Shown: positions 34,427-43,021, counted from the stretch's first letter. The stretch is DNA of 64,000 nt from Candidatus Avimonas merdigallinarum (GCA_904377855.1 CAJFGS010000004.1:696-64695), one strand, 5' to 3'. Numbers and translations are program-made. Notes: generated by a model from the sequence alone, not told the origin.

Positions 34427-35632
34427 CTATACCACCTGGAACAGGTAGAATTTGAGGTAATCGGTCTCCGGCGCGCTCCAGAGGATGGGATGATCCGGGG
34501 ACTGCTGCCGCGCTTCGATCTGGCGCAGGGCGACGCCCGCGTCGGCGGCGGCCGACCGGAGCATGTCGCGGAAAAGCGGATCGGTCATGAAATGGGAGCA
34601 GGAACAGGTGGCGAGGTAGCCGCCGCGGGGAAGCAGCTTCATGGCGCGCAGGTTGATTTCCTTGTACCCGCGCACCGCGTTTTCGGTGGCGGAACGGGAT
34701 TTGGTGAAGGCGGGCGGATCGAGGATGATGAAATCGTACGGCTTGCCCCGGAGGGACGGGAGCAGGTCGAACACGTTTTCACAGCGGAAATCCATCCGCT
34801 CCTGCAGGCCGTTGAGCCGGGCGTTCTCCTCCGCCAGGGCGACCGCGTCGGCCGAAATATCCACGGCGGTCACGTGCTCCGCCCCCGCCAGCGCCGCGTT
34901 CAATGCAAAGGAGCCGGTGTGGGTGAAGCAGTCCAGCACCCGCCGCCCGGCGGCCAGCCGCGCGGCGGCGCGGCGGTTGTACTTCTGGTCGAGGAAAAAG
35001 CCGGTTTTCTGCCCGTTTTCGAAATCCACCCGGTATTTCACCCCGTTTTCGGTCAGGGTGAGGCAGGTGGAAGCCAGCGGCGAGCCGAACCAGCCCTTGC
35101 CTTCCTCCAACCCTTCCAGCCGGCGGATCCCCACGTCGTTTCGCTCATAGATGCCGTCCACGGCCTGCCCGTCCTCCCGCAGCACCTTCAGCAGCAGGGG
35201 GAAGATCACCGGCTTGAGCCGCTCCATCCCCAGGGACAGGGTCTGGGAAACCAGCACGTTTTCAAAGCGGTCCACCGTCAGGCCGGGGAACTGGTCGGCC
35301 TCCCCGAAGATAACGCGGCAGGCGTTGATATCCTCCCCCATGACCGTTTTGCGGTAATTCCAGGCATACCGGATCCGGCGTTCCCAGAACACCTCGTCCA
35401 GGGTTTCGGAAGCGCTGCGGGTCAGCAGCCGGACCCGGATTTTGGAGCGGTCGCTGATAAGCCCCGTGCCGACATACCGCCCCCGGGTGCTGAACAGATC
35501 CACCAGCCCGCCGTTTTCGTGCGGATCGGCGGAGAGCACCTCGGTATCGTAAACCCAGGGGTGCCCCGCCTCGCAGGAAAGCTGGGCCTTGCGGGTGATG
35601 GTAAGCCGGGGGTAGGAGCGTGCCTGTTTCAT
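34427..35632 (-). CDS. Class I SAM-dependent rRNA methyltransferase (RlmI-like)
   Basis: 401 residues. An N-terminal PUA-like domain (GHPWVYDTEVLSADPHENGG), the EEHD-type middle part (INACRVIFGEADQFPGLTVD) and the Rossmann methyltransferase follow: FFLDQKYNRRAAARLAAGRR, VLDCFTHTGSFALNAALAGA, and catalytic-type DFIILDPPAFTKSR. The family methylates cytosine C5 in 23S rRNA (RlmI) or related sites; the exact target here is not known. Length normal. Single gene. Confidence 0.9.
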   Translation of the reverse strand: MKQARSYPRLTITRKAQLSCEAGHPWVYDTEVLSADPHENGGLVDLFSTRGRYVGTGLISDRSKIRVRLLTRSASETLDEVFWERRIRYAWNYRKTVMGEDINACRVIFGEADQFPGLTVDRFENVLVSQTLSLGMERLKPVIFPLLLKVLREDGQAVDGIYERNDVGIRRLEGLEEGKGWFGSPLASTCLTLTENGVKYRVDFENGQKTGFFLDQKYNRRAAARLAAGRRVLDCFTHTGSFALNAALAGAEHVTAVDISADAVALAEENARLNGLQERMDFRCENVFDLLPSLRGKPYDFIILDPPAFTKSRSATENAVRGYKEINLRAMKLLPRGGYLATCSCSHFMTDPLFRDMLRSAAADAGVALRQIEARQQSPDHPILWSAPETDYLKFYLFQVV

Positions 35633-35713
35633 GGAAATCCTCTCTCTTCCTTATCCGGTGCGGCGCCCGCCGCCGGAGGGATATAGTATAGCCGGGCGGC
35701 CTTTTGCAAAAAA

Positions 35714-35739
35714 GGAGGAAGGGCCTGCGCCCTTCCTCC
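35714..35739 (-). terminator. Terminator of the SH3 lipoprotein gene
   Basis: GGAGGAAGGGC / GCCCTTCCTCC (11 pairs, 4-base loop), followed on the minus strand by TTTTTT. It also lies upstream of the methyltransferase gene. Confidence 0.9.
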
Positions 35740-35751
35740 GGCGGGATGCCT

Positions 35752-36243
35752 TTATTGCGCGGCCGGGGCGGGAGTTACCGCCGTCGTGGTCGCGGTGGTG
35801 GGCGGCGCCGCCGTGGTGTTCACCACCGTCGCGGAAATATACTGCGCGTTCACATACCCCACGCCGTCTTCGCTGCCGGTAAACTTGATTTTATACCAGT
35901 CCCCTTCCTTGCCGAGGATGGTGACCTGTTCGCCCACATGCAGCCCGCCGATGGCGTAGTATTCGGTGCCGGGGCCGGTGCGGATATTCACCGAATCGGT
36001 GGACCAGCCGGTGGTGATGTCCCCCGGCGCGGCCGCCAGGGTGGTGGTCGTCTGGACGGTGGTCGTGGTCTGGGCGGTGGTGGTCGTGGTGGTTTCCGGG
36101 GTGGTTTCTCCCCCGGCGCCGGTACCCGAGTTTTCGCCGGCGCCGCCGTTTGTACAGCCCGCCGCCGACAGAACGGCTGCGGCGGCCAAGGCCGCCAGCC
36201 CCAGCCGGAGCAGTATATGGGAAGAAGGACGGCCGTTTTTCAT
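35752..36243 (-). CDS. SH3-domain lipoprotein
   Basis: 163 residues. Signal peptide with lipobox SAAGC (Cys near 30), then a Gly/Glu linker, a threonine-rich stretch (TTTTTTAQTTTTVQTTTT), and one bacterial SH3 domain (STDSVNIRTGPGTEYYAIGG, LHVGEQVTILGKEGDWYKIK, GYVNAQYIS). A second Thr/Ala/Pro tail ends the protein. Likely tethered outside the membrane, with the SH3 domain binding peptidoglycan peptides and the Thr tracts as cell-wall spacers, possibly glycosylated. ATG at 36243 with AGGAG ten bases upstream. Confidence 0.88.
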   Translation of the reverse strand: MKNGRPSSHILLRLGLAALAAAAVLSAAGCTNGGAGENSGTGAGGETTPETTTTTTAQTTTTVQTTTTLAAAPGDITTGWSTDSVNIRTGPGTEYYAIGGLHVGEQVTILGKEGDWYKIKFTGSEDGVGYVNAQYISATVVNTTAAPPTTATTTAVTPAPAAQ

Positions 36244-36287
36244 GTCAATCAACTCCTGAACATAGTCTGAAAGCATAGAACGGGAGT

Positions 36288-36315
36288 ATTTTACCACATT
36301 TCGGTACAGAATAAA
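36288..36315 (-). promoter_or_regulatory. Probable promoter of the SH3 lipoprotein gene
   Basis: On the minus strand TTTATT (36310-36315), 16 bases, TAAAAT (36288-36293). Moderate match. Confidence 0.4.
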
Positions 36316-36421
36316 AGCCGGATTCGAAAAAATTAAGGCAGATCGGCAAAATCGCCGTTTCCCGAGCGTTTTCTGCCGGGATTTGCGCGGCGGAAAGGGC
36401 GGAAGAAAGGGCGGTGGAACG

Positions 36422-37507
36422 ATGAAAAAATCCGAGCGGCTGGTTGTCCGGGCGGGGGCAGGGGCGCTCGCGGCGGCCGCGCTTCTGCTTTGCGCCGGCT
36501 GCCGGGAAGAGGAGCCCCCCGCCCTCCAGCGGTACCAGACCGCGTTTGTAGGCTCTATGGACACGGTGGTGCGCTTTACCGCCTACTGCGCCGACAGCGC
36601 GGCTTTCGACCGCGCCTGCCAGCTGGTGGAGGACGAACTGGAGCGGGCGGACGCGCGGTATAATATCTACCGCCCGGACAGCGAACTCGCCCACGTCAAC
36701 GCCGCGGCGGGGGAAGGCCCCGTCCCGGTGGATCCCGCCCTGGCCGGAGCGATTGAGACCTGCCGGGCCCTCCAGGAAAAGACGGCGGCGGTGAATATCG
36801 CGATGGGGAGCGCCCTCTCCCTGTGGCATACGGCGCGGGAGGAGGGCGTCCCGCCCGAAGAGGCCGCCATCCAGGAAGCGATGCGGCACACCTCCATGGA
36901 AGCGGTCAAGGTGTCCGCGCAGGGGGAGGAGGCGACGGTGGAGCTGGCCGACCCGGCGATGTCCCTGGACATGGGGTGCGTGGCCAAGGGCCTGGCGGCG
37001 CAGGATATCGCCGACCGGCTCAGGGAAAGCGGGGTGACCTGCTTCCTGCTCGACTGCGGCACCAGCACCCTGGTGTGCGCCGGCTCGCCGCCCGACCGGA
37101 CGGGATGGATCATCGGGGTAAGCAACCCGGACGCCTCCCTCAACCTGTCGGGCCGGGAGGACCCGCCCGACACCCTGGGCCGAATCCTGGTGCAGGACGG
37201 CTGCGTCGGCACCAGCGGGGACTATCAAAAATATTTTGTCAAAGACGGGATATCCTATTCCCATATTCTCGACGCGGCGACCGGCCAGCCCGCCGCCTAT
37301 GTGCGGGCGGTCACCGTCCTCGCGCCGGACGCGGGGCTGGCGGACTTTTATTCCACGGCGCTCTTCGCCCAGCCGTATGAACAGGCGCGGCAGCTGGCGG
37401 AGGACACGCCGGGGCTGGAAGCGCTGTGGGTGTTCCGGGACGGCAGCATGGAGGCGACGTCCGGCTTCGCCTTCTATGCGCAGGCGGACGCCGGCGGGGA
37501 CGGATAA
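36422..37507 (+). CDS. apbE: FAD:protein FMN transferase (ApbE)
   Basis: 361 residues. Lipobox near LLLCAGC (Cys about 29) predicts an extracytoplasmic lipoprotein. The family segments are present: GSMDTVVRFTAYC, YNIYRPDSELAHVN, LDMGCVAKGLAAQDIADRLR (flavin-binding AKG motif), DCGTSTLVCAG, and ISYSHILDAATGQPA with the metal-binding aspartate. The enzyme attaches FMN through a phosphoester to Thr or Ser in the FMN-binding domains of RnfD, RnfG and related proteins. It sits directly upstream of the rnf genes, which supplies its substrates. Confidence 0.95.
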   Translation: MKKSERLVVRAGAGALAAAALLLCAGCREEEPPALQRYQTAFVGSMDTVVRFTAYCADSAAFDRACQLVEDELERADARYNIYRPDSELAHVNAAAGEGPVPVDPALAGAIETCRALQEKTAAVNIAMGSALSLWHTAREEGVPPEEAAIQEAMRHTSMEAVKVSAQGEEATVELADPAMSLDMGCVAKGLAAQDIADRLRESGVTCFLLDCGTSTLVCAGSPPDRTGWIIGVSNPDASLNLSGREDPPDTLGRILVQDGCVGTSGDYQKYFVKDGISYSHILDAATGQPAAYVRAVTVLAPDAGLADFYSTALFAQPYEQARQLAEDTPGLEALWVFRDGSMEATSGFAFYAQADAGGDG

Positions 37508-37513
37508 CCGCCT

Positions 37514-37687
37514 CGGCAGCGGGAGGGAATCCCCGGCGGCAATGGCAAAATCCCGCGCATGATTCGCGCACGGTGTATACGATTCGACAAAAAGACCGAT
37601 TATATAACGCGGAGTTTATGACAATGCTTTTTTTCAGGGCTTCACCCGGAAAGGAGGCGGGAAAGGATGGAGGAATATGCCGCCGCC
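37514..37687 (+). repeat. Direct repeat, copy 1, upstream of rnfC
   Basis: First copy of a segment that recurs at 37751-37927. It contains CAAAATCCCGCGCATGATTC, an AT-rich promoter-like part (TTCGACAAAAA ... TTATATAAC), and the rnfC-type ribosome binding site and start (GGATGGAGGAATATGCCG) but no continuing rnfC frame. The 37508-37916 gap otherwise holds no gene. Confidence 0.9.
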
Positions 37688-37750
37688 CGCGGGGCTCCCC
37701 CGGGCTGGTATGCCGGCCGCCCGCCTTCCCTCGGCGGTGTCGGCCCAGCC

Positions 37751-37927
37751 CGGCAGCGGGAGGGAATTCCTGCCGGCGATGGCAAAATCCCGCGCATGAT
37801 TCGCGCACAGCGTATACGATTCGACAAAAACACTGATTATATAACGCAGAGTTTATGGCAATGCCTTCTTTTTCGGGGAGTTCACCCGGAAAGGAGGCGG
37901 GAAAGGATGGAGGAATATGCCGCTGCC
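37751..37927 (+). repeat. Direct repeat, copy 2, leading into rnfC
   Basis: Second copy, about 88 percent identical by eye with small indels, 237-240 bases after copy 1. Its end supplies the working ribosome binding site GGATGGAGGAAT and the rnfC start at 37917. Confidence 0.9.
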
Positions 37928-39224
37928 TTTTCGGGGAGGTGTGGTGTTCGGCCACACGGTGGAGCACAAGGAGACCTCCCAAAGCAAGATACAACCCTTT
38001 ACACCCGCCCAGCTGGTGCTTTTAATGCGGCAGGGCTTCGGCGCTCCGTGCGTGCCGACGGTGCGGCCGGGCGACCGGGTGCTGGCCGGCCAGGTGGTCG
38101 GGGCCCCGCCGGCAGGGGAAGGGGGACGGCCGGCTTTCGCCGCCCCCGTACACTGCGGGGTGTCCGGCACGGTCCGGGCGGTGGAGCCGCGCCCTTCGGC
38201 CGAAGGGGAAACCCTCGCCGTGGTGGTGGACAGCGACGGGAAAGGGGAAGCCGCCCCCCCGCTTGCGCATGAACCCGGGCGGGACGGGCTCCGCTCCCTG
38301 ATGCAGGAAGCCGGGCTGACCGGCATGGGCGGCGCGGGCTTTCCTACCTATTTAAAATATGCGACCAACAAGCCGATCCGGTATGTGCTGGTCAACGGCG
38401 CGGAGTGCGAGCCGTATCTGACCTGCGATCACCGCCTGATGGTGGAGCAGCCTCAGCGGGTGATCGCCGGGGCGAAGGCGCTCCGGCAGGCGGCGGGGGA
38501 AGCGCAGGTCATGATCTGCGTGGAAGGGAACAAGCCGGACGCCATCGCCCTGCTGGAGGACGCCTGCCGCGGGGAGGAAGCGGTTTCGGTCGTCCGCCTG
38601 CCCGCCAAGTACCCGCAGGGGGGCGAACGGCAGCTGATCAAAGCGGTCCTCGGCCGGGAGGTGCCTGCCGGCGGCCTCCCCGCCGACTGCGGCGTGCTGG
38701 TCACCAATGTGGGGACGGCGGCAGCGCTGGCGGACGCCGTGCAGGGCCGCCCGCTGACCCATCGGGTGGTGACGGTGGCCGGCCGGGTGAAGCGGCCCGC
38801 CAACCTGTACGTCCCGATCGGCACCCGGCTTTCGGAACTGCTGGAATACTGCGGCGGGGCAGTCGGGGAGACGCGGTATTTATGGATTGCCGGCGGGCCG
38901 ATGACCGGTGCGGCGCTCCCCTCCCTCGAGGTGCCGGTGATCAAGGGGACGACCGGGCTGGTGGTGCTCGACCGGCCGGAAAACCGGGAGAGCAACTGCA
39001 TCCGCTGCGGCGGCTGCGCGCGGGTATGCCCTTCCTCCCTCCTCCCCTTCGCCATCGACGCGGCGGTGATTTCCGGCGATATGGCGGCCTGCGTCGCCTA
39101 TCGGGCGGATCAGTGCATTTCCTGCGGATGCTGCTCCTACATCTGCCCGGCCAAGCGCCATCTGGCGCACCGGGTGACCATGGCGCGTTCCGCTTTCCGG
39201 GAAAACCGGATAAAGCCCGCCTGA
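37917..39224 (+). CDS. rnfC: Rnf complex subunit RnfC
   Basis: 435 residues. GMGGAGFPTYLKYATNKPIR (137-156) with LVNGAECEPYLTCDHRLM is the NADH/FMN-binding region. Two [4Fe-4S] motifs follow: CIRCGGCARVCP (Cys361-371) and CISCGCCSYICP (Cys400-410). RnfC is the peripheral NADH-side subunit of the ferredoxin:NAD+ oxidoreductase. Length is near that of compact Firmicutes RnfC. Start at 37917 after GGATGGAGGAAT. First gene of an rnfC-D-G-(E/A) set. Confidence 0.93.
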   Translation: MPLPFRGGVVFGHTVEHKETSQSKIQPFTPAQLVLLMRQGFGAPCVPTVRPGDRVLAGQVVGAPPAGEGGRPAFAAPVHCGVSGTVRAVEPRPSAEGETLAVVVDSDGKGEAAPPLAHEPGRDGLRSLMQEAGLTGMGGAGFPTYLKYATNKPIRYVLVNGAECEPYLTCDHRLMVEQPQRVIAGAKALRQAAGEAQVMICVEGNKPDAIALLEDACRGEEAVSVVRLPAKYPQGGERQLIKAVLGREVPAGGLPADCGVLVTNVGTAAALADAVQGRPLTHRVVTVAGRVKRPANLYVPIGTRLSELLEYCGGAVGETRYLWIAGGPMTGAALPSLEVPVIKGTTGLVVLDRPENRESNCIRCGGCARVCPSSLLPFAIDAAVISGDMAACVAYRADQCISCGCCSYICPAKRHLAHRVTMARSAFRENRIKPA

Positions 39225-39282
39225 AGCGGGCGAACGAAAAACCGGGCCGCTGTACGGCGGCTGGGAAAGGGGGAAACCTTCC

Positions 39283-40233
39283 TTGGAGAGTAAGCAAAAC
39301 CTGGCGCTTTCCGCGCCGCATATCCGCCGCCCGCGGGATACGCGGGGAATCATGCGGGATGTCTGCATCGGGCTGACCCCGCTGGTCGTCTCCGCCCTCT
39401 GGTTTTTCCGTCTGAAGGCGCTGTGGCTGCTGCTGGTGACGACGGCGGCCTGCGCGCTGACCGAATGGATCTGCCTCAAGCTCCGGCGGGACGGGTCGGC
39501 GTTCGACGGCAGCGCGGTGGTGACCGGCCTGCTGCTGGCCCTTTCGCTGCCGGCAGGGACCAACCTGTTCGCCGCAGCGGGGGCGGGGATTTTCGCGATT
39601 GCGGTGGTCAAGCAGCTTCTGGGCGGCATCGGGCACAATATCCTCAACCCCGCGATGGCCGGGCGCGCGATGCTCATGGCGGCCTGGCCGACCTCCCTGA
39701 GCGGGTACGAACGGGCGGACGCCGCCACCTCCGCCACCCCGCTGTCCATGACCGGAGACGAGAGCCTCTGGCCGATGCTGTGGGGGCGGGAGAACGGCAG
39801 CATCGGGGAAACGTCCGCGCTGCTTATCCTGCTCGGGGGGGCGTACCTGCTCTGCACCGGGTGCATCCGCCTTCGGGTCCCGGTGACCTGCCTGTGGAGC
39901 TTTGCGCTGTTCATATGGATTTTCGGCGGCGATACCCTGTTTACGGGGGATGCGGCGGCGCAGCTCCTTTCGGGGGGGCTGATGCTGGGGGCCTTTTTCA
40001 TGGTGACCGATTTCACCGGAAAGCCCACCACCTTTGCCGGTGAACTGATTTTTGCGGGCGGCGTAGGGATTTTGACCGCCGTCCTCCGCCTCTGGGGGCC
40101 GTACCCGGAGGGGATGTGCTTTGCCATCCTGCTTATGAACCTGGCCACCCCGCTGATTGAGTATCTTACCCGCCCGCCGGTGTACGGCACCCGCCCCTCC
40201 CGGGCGACGGCGCCCGATCCGGCCAGGCGGTAA
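39283..40233 (+). CDS. rnfD: Rnf complex subunit RnfD
   Basis: 316-residue membrane protein with about nine spans. SGYERADAATSATPLSM holds the conserved Thr of the covalent FMN site (SATPLS), and GGIGHNILNPAMAGRAMLMA is a family hallmark. RnfD passes electrons across or within the membrane. The start is a TTG at 39283 behind GGAAAGGGGG. Length is slightly shorter than usual. Confidence 0.9.
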   Translation: MESKQNLALSAPHIRRPRDTRGIMRDVCIGLTPLVVSALWFFRLKALWLLLVTTAACALTEWICLKLRRDGSAFDGSAVVTGLLLALSLPAGTNLFAAAGAGIFAIAVVKQLLGGIGHNILNPAMAGRAMLMAAWPTSLSGYERADAATSATPLSMTGDESLWPMLWGRENGSIGETSALLILLGGAYLLCTGCIRLRVPVTCLWSFALFIWIFGGDTLFTGDAAAQLLSGGLMLGAFFMVTDFTGKPTTFAGELIFAGGVGILTAVLRLWGPYPEGMCFAILLMNLATPLIEYLTRPPVYGTRPSRATAPDPARR

Positions 40234-40309
40234 GCCCTGAAAATGTGGAGGCCGGGAAAAGCGTTCCGGGCGTCCGCCCGTTTGAGAGGAAAGGAAGGAG
40301 AGGATTCGG

Positions 40310-41698
40310 ATGAAACAATGGATAAAATCGCTGCTCAGCCTGCTGGCGGTGGCGGCGGTTTCGGTGGCCCTGCTGTTCGGCATGGACGCGGTGACCCGCA
40401 CCGTGATTGAGCGGCAGGAGCTGGAGACGGTAAAGCAGGCGTTTTCCGGCGTAATTTCGGGGGATCGATGGGAGGCGGTGGATACCGGCGGCAAGGCCGA
40501 TATCCAGGCCGCCTACCGCGTGCTGGACGGGGACGGCACCCTGCTGGGGTACGCTATCACCACGCTGGTGCAGGGATACGGCGGGGAGATGCAGGTGCAC
40601 ACCGCCCTTTCCCCCGACGCCTCCCGCTTCCTCGGTTTGCGGGTGGGCGAGAATAAGGAAACGCAGGGATACGGCTCCCGCGTGACCGAGGAGGCCTTTT
40701 ACAGCCAGTTCAATTCCCTCGCGGCCCCCGCGTCCCTGGACGGCTACACCGGCATGGACGGGACGGGGAACGGCGGCGCCTCCTCGCCTTCCGCGCAGGA
40801 GATGAAGGACGGCAGCTACCGGGCGGAGCAGGCGTCCTACGTCGATGGATATCAATATTTTGTGGAGATCACCGTGCAGGACGGCCGGATAACGGCGGTG
40901 AACTGGGATGCGCGCAAGGAAGGGGCCGACACCACCAAGAAGGCGGAGTCGGAGGCGGGCAATTACGTCATGACCGAGGACGGGCTGCTCTGGCACGAGC
41001 AGGCCAAGGTGATGGAGGACGCGCTGATCGAGGCGCAGGACCCCGCCAGCCTGGTATACGACGCGGACACTGGAAAGACCGACGCGTACACCGGGGTGTC
41101 GGTGGGTGTGAGTGACTTTGTCGAGCTTGCAAAGCAGGCGGTGGAGCAGGCGAAGGCGGGGACGGCGAATACCCCGCTTTGGAAGGACGGCAGCTACCGG
41201 GCGGAGCAGGCGTCCTACGTTGATGGATATCAATATTTTGTAGAGATCACCGTGCAGGACGGCCGGATAACGGCGGTGAACTGGGATGCGCGCAAGGAGG
41301 GGGCCGACACCACCAAGAAGGCGGAATCCGAGGCGGGCAATTACGTCATGACCGAGGACGGGCTGCTCTGGCACGAGCAGGCCAAGGTGATGGAGGACGC
41401 GCTGACCGAGGCGCAGGACCCCGCCAGCCTGGTATATGACGCGGATACCGGTAAGACCGACGCGTACACGGGAGTGTCGGTGGGCGTTTCGGAGTTTGTG
41501 AAGCTGGCGTCGGAGGCGCTGGAGACGGCCGGCGCTTCCGAATCGGGGAATGAGGCCGGGGACAGCGTGGAAAACGCGGCGACCGGCAGCGGGGAGGTAG
41601 ACGGCGTGACCGGCGCGACGACTTCCTCCAAAGCGGTGGTGAAGGCCGCCAACCGCGCGTACGAATTCGCGGCGGGCCTCGCCCGGGAGAACGGGTAG
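40310..41698 (+). CDS. rnfG: Enlarged RnfG with two inserted FMN-domain-like modules
   Basis: 462 residues against about 190-220 for ordinary RnfG. Residues 1-137 are RnfG-like: membrane anchor (about 8-28), then YAITTLVQGYGGEMQVHTAL and TQGYGSRVTEEAFYSQFN. The RnfG domain resumes at about 424 with VDGVTGATTSSKAVVKAA, where Thr437 is the expected FMN-attachment residue. Between lie two near-identical 126-residue modules (from residues 167 and 293), each DGSYRAEQASYVDGYQYFVE ... WHEQAKVMEDAL ... DAYTGVSVGVS. These resemble the FMN-binding repeats of extracytoplasmic flavoproteins; GVS replaces GAT at the attachment motif, so flavinylation of the modules is uncertain. apbE is encoded upstream. 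Confidence 0.85.
   Translation: MKQWIKSLLSLLAVAAVSVALLFGMDAVTRTVIERQELETVKQAFSGVISGDRWEAVDTGGKADIQAAYRVLDGDGTLLGYAITTLVQGYGGEMQVHTALSPDASRFLGLRVGENKETQGYGSRVTEEAFYSQFNSLAAPASLDGYTGMDGTGNGGASSPSAQEMKDGSYRAEQASYVDGYQYFVEITVQDGRITAVNWDARKEGADTTKKAESEAGNYVMTEDGLLWHEQAKVMEDALIEAQDPASLVYDADTGKTDAYTGVSVGVSDFVELAKQAVEQAKAGTANTPLWKDGSYRAEQASYVDGYQYFVEITVQDGRITAVNWDARKEGADTTKKAESEAGNYVMTEDGLLWHEQAKVMEDALTEAQDPASLVYDADTGKTDAYTGVSVGVSEFVKLASEALETAGASESGNEAGDSVENAATGSGEVDGVTGATTSSKAVVKAANRAYEFAAGLARENG
40808..41103 (+). repeat. Intragenic direct repeat in rnfG, copy 1
   Basis: Matches 41186-41481 with about a dozen differences in 296 bases, period 378 bases (126 codons), in frame. Most changes are silent. 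Confidence 0.95.
41186..41481 (+). repeat. Intragenic direct repeat in rnfG, copy 2
   Basis: Second copy of the 378-base unit. Beyond 41481 the copies diverge while keeping the same protein pattern. Confidence 0.95.
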
Positions 41699-41699
41699 G

Positions 41700-42740
41700 A
41701 TGGCCCCGGTCAAACGGCGGCCGTCGGTGGACGGCGCGGCGGTGTTCCTCTGCCTGCTGGCGGCGGGATGCGGATCCCTGACCGCCGCGCTGCTCGCAAT
41801 TGCCGGCGGCGCGCTACTCCTGATGCTCAATCTTTTGATGCTGCTTGTTTTCCGGCCCCTTTCCGGCCGGGCGCGGTCGGCCGCGTCCCTGTTTTTCGCC
41901 GCGGCGCTGTACACCGCGCTGCGCCTGGCGCTTTCCGCCTACCGCCCCGACTGGCTGGCCGCGGCGGGCCCGGAGGGGCTTGCGGCGGCGGCAGCGCTGT
42001 TCAGCGCGCCGGCTGCCCTCTCTTTGCGGGAGAAGCCGCCGGTCTCCGGGAAGCGGCTGGCGCTTTGCGCGGCCGCCCTGCTGGCAATCGGCGGGGTGCG
42101 GGAACTGCTGTCGGCCGGCTCGCTTGCCGGGGTGCGGCTCCTGCCGGGCGGATTCCCGGTTTCCGATTCCTTTGCCTTCGGCGCGGCCGGGGTCATCACG
42201 GCGGCCCTGCTGCTGGCCCTGTTCCGGATCCGGGGGCAGGGGAAGCTGAACGGGTACCGGGTATCCGAAGGGCTGGTTTACGCGGCCTGCGCGGCAGGGC
42301 TGACCGCGGCGGCGGGCGCGCTGTTCGCCCCGCTGACCCGCCTGTTCCCCCTGCCCGGGCTGTGGAACCCCTTCCTGGCGGCGGCCCTGGCCGGCCTGCT
42401 GGCCCTGGCCGCGGGCGCCCTGTTCCGGGAAAAGCCGAACGAGGCGCCGGTGAAGGAGGTTTTCCGCGCCGTATTCTCGGACGGCACCCTGCCTGCGCTC
42501 GCAGCGCTGGCCGTCCTCGCGGCCGACCGGAAGATGGCCGGGGCTCCGGCGCTTCCCCTGTTCGGCGGGACGGTGGCGGCGGGGCTCGTCCTGGGCCTTG
42601 CCTGCGCGCTGGTCGCCGCAGCCACCCCGCGGCTGGATACGTCGGGCAACCCGCATCTCCCGGCCTCCTTCCGCCCGCTGCCGGTATGGCTGGCGGCGGC
42701 CGGGATGGCGATGCTCGCCCTGTCGGTGCTGCCGGTGTAA
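41700..42740 (+). CDS. Divergent membrane protein resembling an RnfE-RnfA fusion
   Basis: 346 residues, about 10-11 hydrophobic segments. The N-terminal half aligns by eye with RnfE: MLNLLMLLVFRPLSGRARSA, AYRPDWLA, IGGVRELLSAGSLAG (RnfE REILGxGTL) and LLPGGF (LPPGAF). The C-terminal half aligns with RnfA: LFGGTVAAGLVLGLACALVA, RLDTSGNPHLPASFRPLPVW (RnfA VPxAFRG.PI) and LAAAGMAMLAL (ITAGLMALAF). Of the four cysteines that bind the intramembrane [2Fe-2S] cluster in RnfA/E, only one candidate (AAGCGSL, near residue 24) is visible. Start one base after the rnfG stop, so co-translated. It may be a degenerate or specialised membrane core; another membrane family cannot be excluded. Confidence 0.6.
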   Translation: MAPVKRRPSVDGAAVFLCLLAAGCGSLTAALLAIAGGALLLMLNLLMLLVFRPLSGRARSAASLFFAAALYTALRLALSAYRPDWLAAAGPEGLAAAAALFSAPAALSLREKPPVSGKRLALCAAALLAIGGVRELLSAGSLAGVRLLPGGFPVSDSFAFGAAGVITAALLLALFRIRGQGKLNGYRVSEGLVYAACAAGLTAAAGALFAPLTRLFPLPGLWNPFLAAALAGLLALAAGALFREKPNEAPVKEVFRAVFSDGTLPALAALAVLAADRKMAGAPALPLFGGTVAAGLVLGLACALVAAATPRLDTSGNPHLPASFRPLPVWLAAAGMAMLALSVLPV

Positions 42741-42813
42741 ACGGCCTGTTGCTCAAGGAAAATCGGTGCTGTGGCCGTTTGAGTGAAAAAGTGCCCCCGG
42801 TTCTGCCGGGGGC
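42739..42813 (+). terminator. Two hairpins after the rnf genes
   Basis: AAACGGCC / GGCCGTTT (42739-42746, 42773-42780) and GCCCCCGG-TTCTG-CCGGGGGC (42793-42813). Neither has a T-tract. The rest of 42814-42976 has no gene I can support, and no rnfB. Confidence 0.4.
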
Positions 42814-42976
42814 AAGAAGCTTTCGCAGAAAGGAACCTGTTGACGCAGAGCAGCCAAAGGGTTTGACGGCTGCACTGCTGAGGAACGTCAGGATTTTTTC
42901 GGCGTGGAGGGAACCAAAGGATTCCTGCACGCCGGCGGGAACTGTACACACAGGGGCGGTCCCCCGATTAACGGAT

Positions 42977-43021
42977 AAAAAGGAAGAAGGGCGGGGATTA
43001 TTCCCGTCCTTCTTCCTTTTT
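42977..43021. terminator. Bidirectional terminator at the end of the MFS gene
   Basis: AAAAAGGAAGAAGG-CGGG / CCCG-CCTTCTTCCTTTTT, with one mismatch, runs into T on both strands. It overlaps the last eight codons of the MFS gene. Confidence 0.8.

Noticed and set aside
37514..37927. CRISPR-like array
   Set aside because: Only two long copies with a large spacing and small indels. This is a segment duplication, not a CRISPR array. No arrays, tRNA or rRNA genes were seen anywhere.
37667..38272. Plus-strand frame starting in the duplicated rnfC leader
   Set aside because: It crosses the second repeat and runs out of frame through rnfC; the product has no recognisable features.
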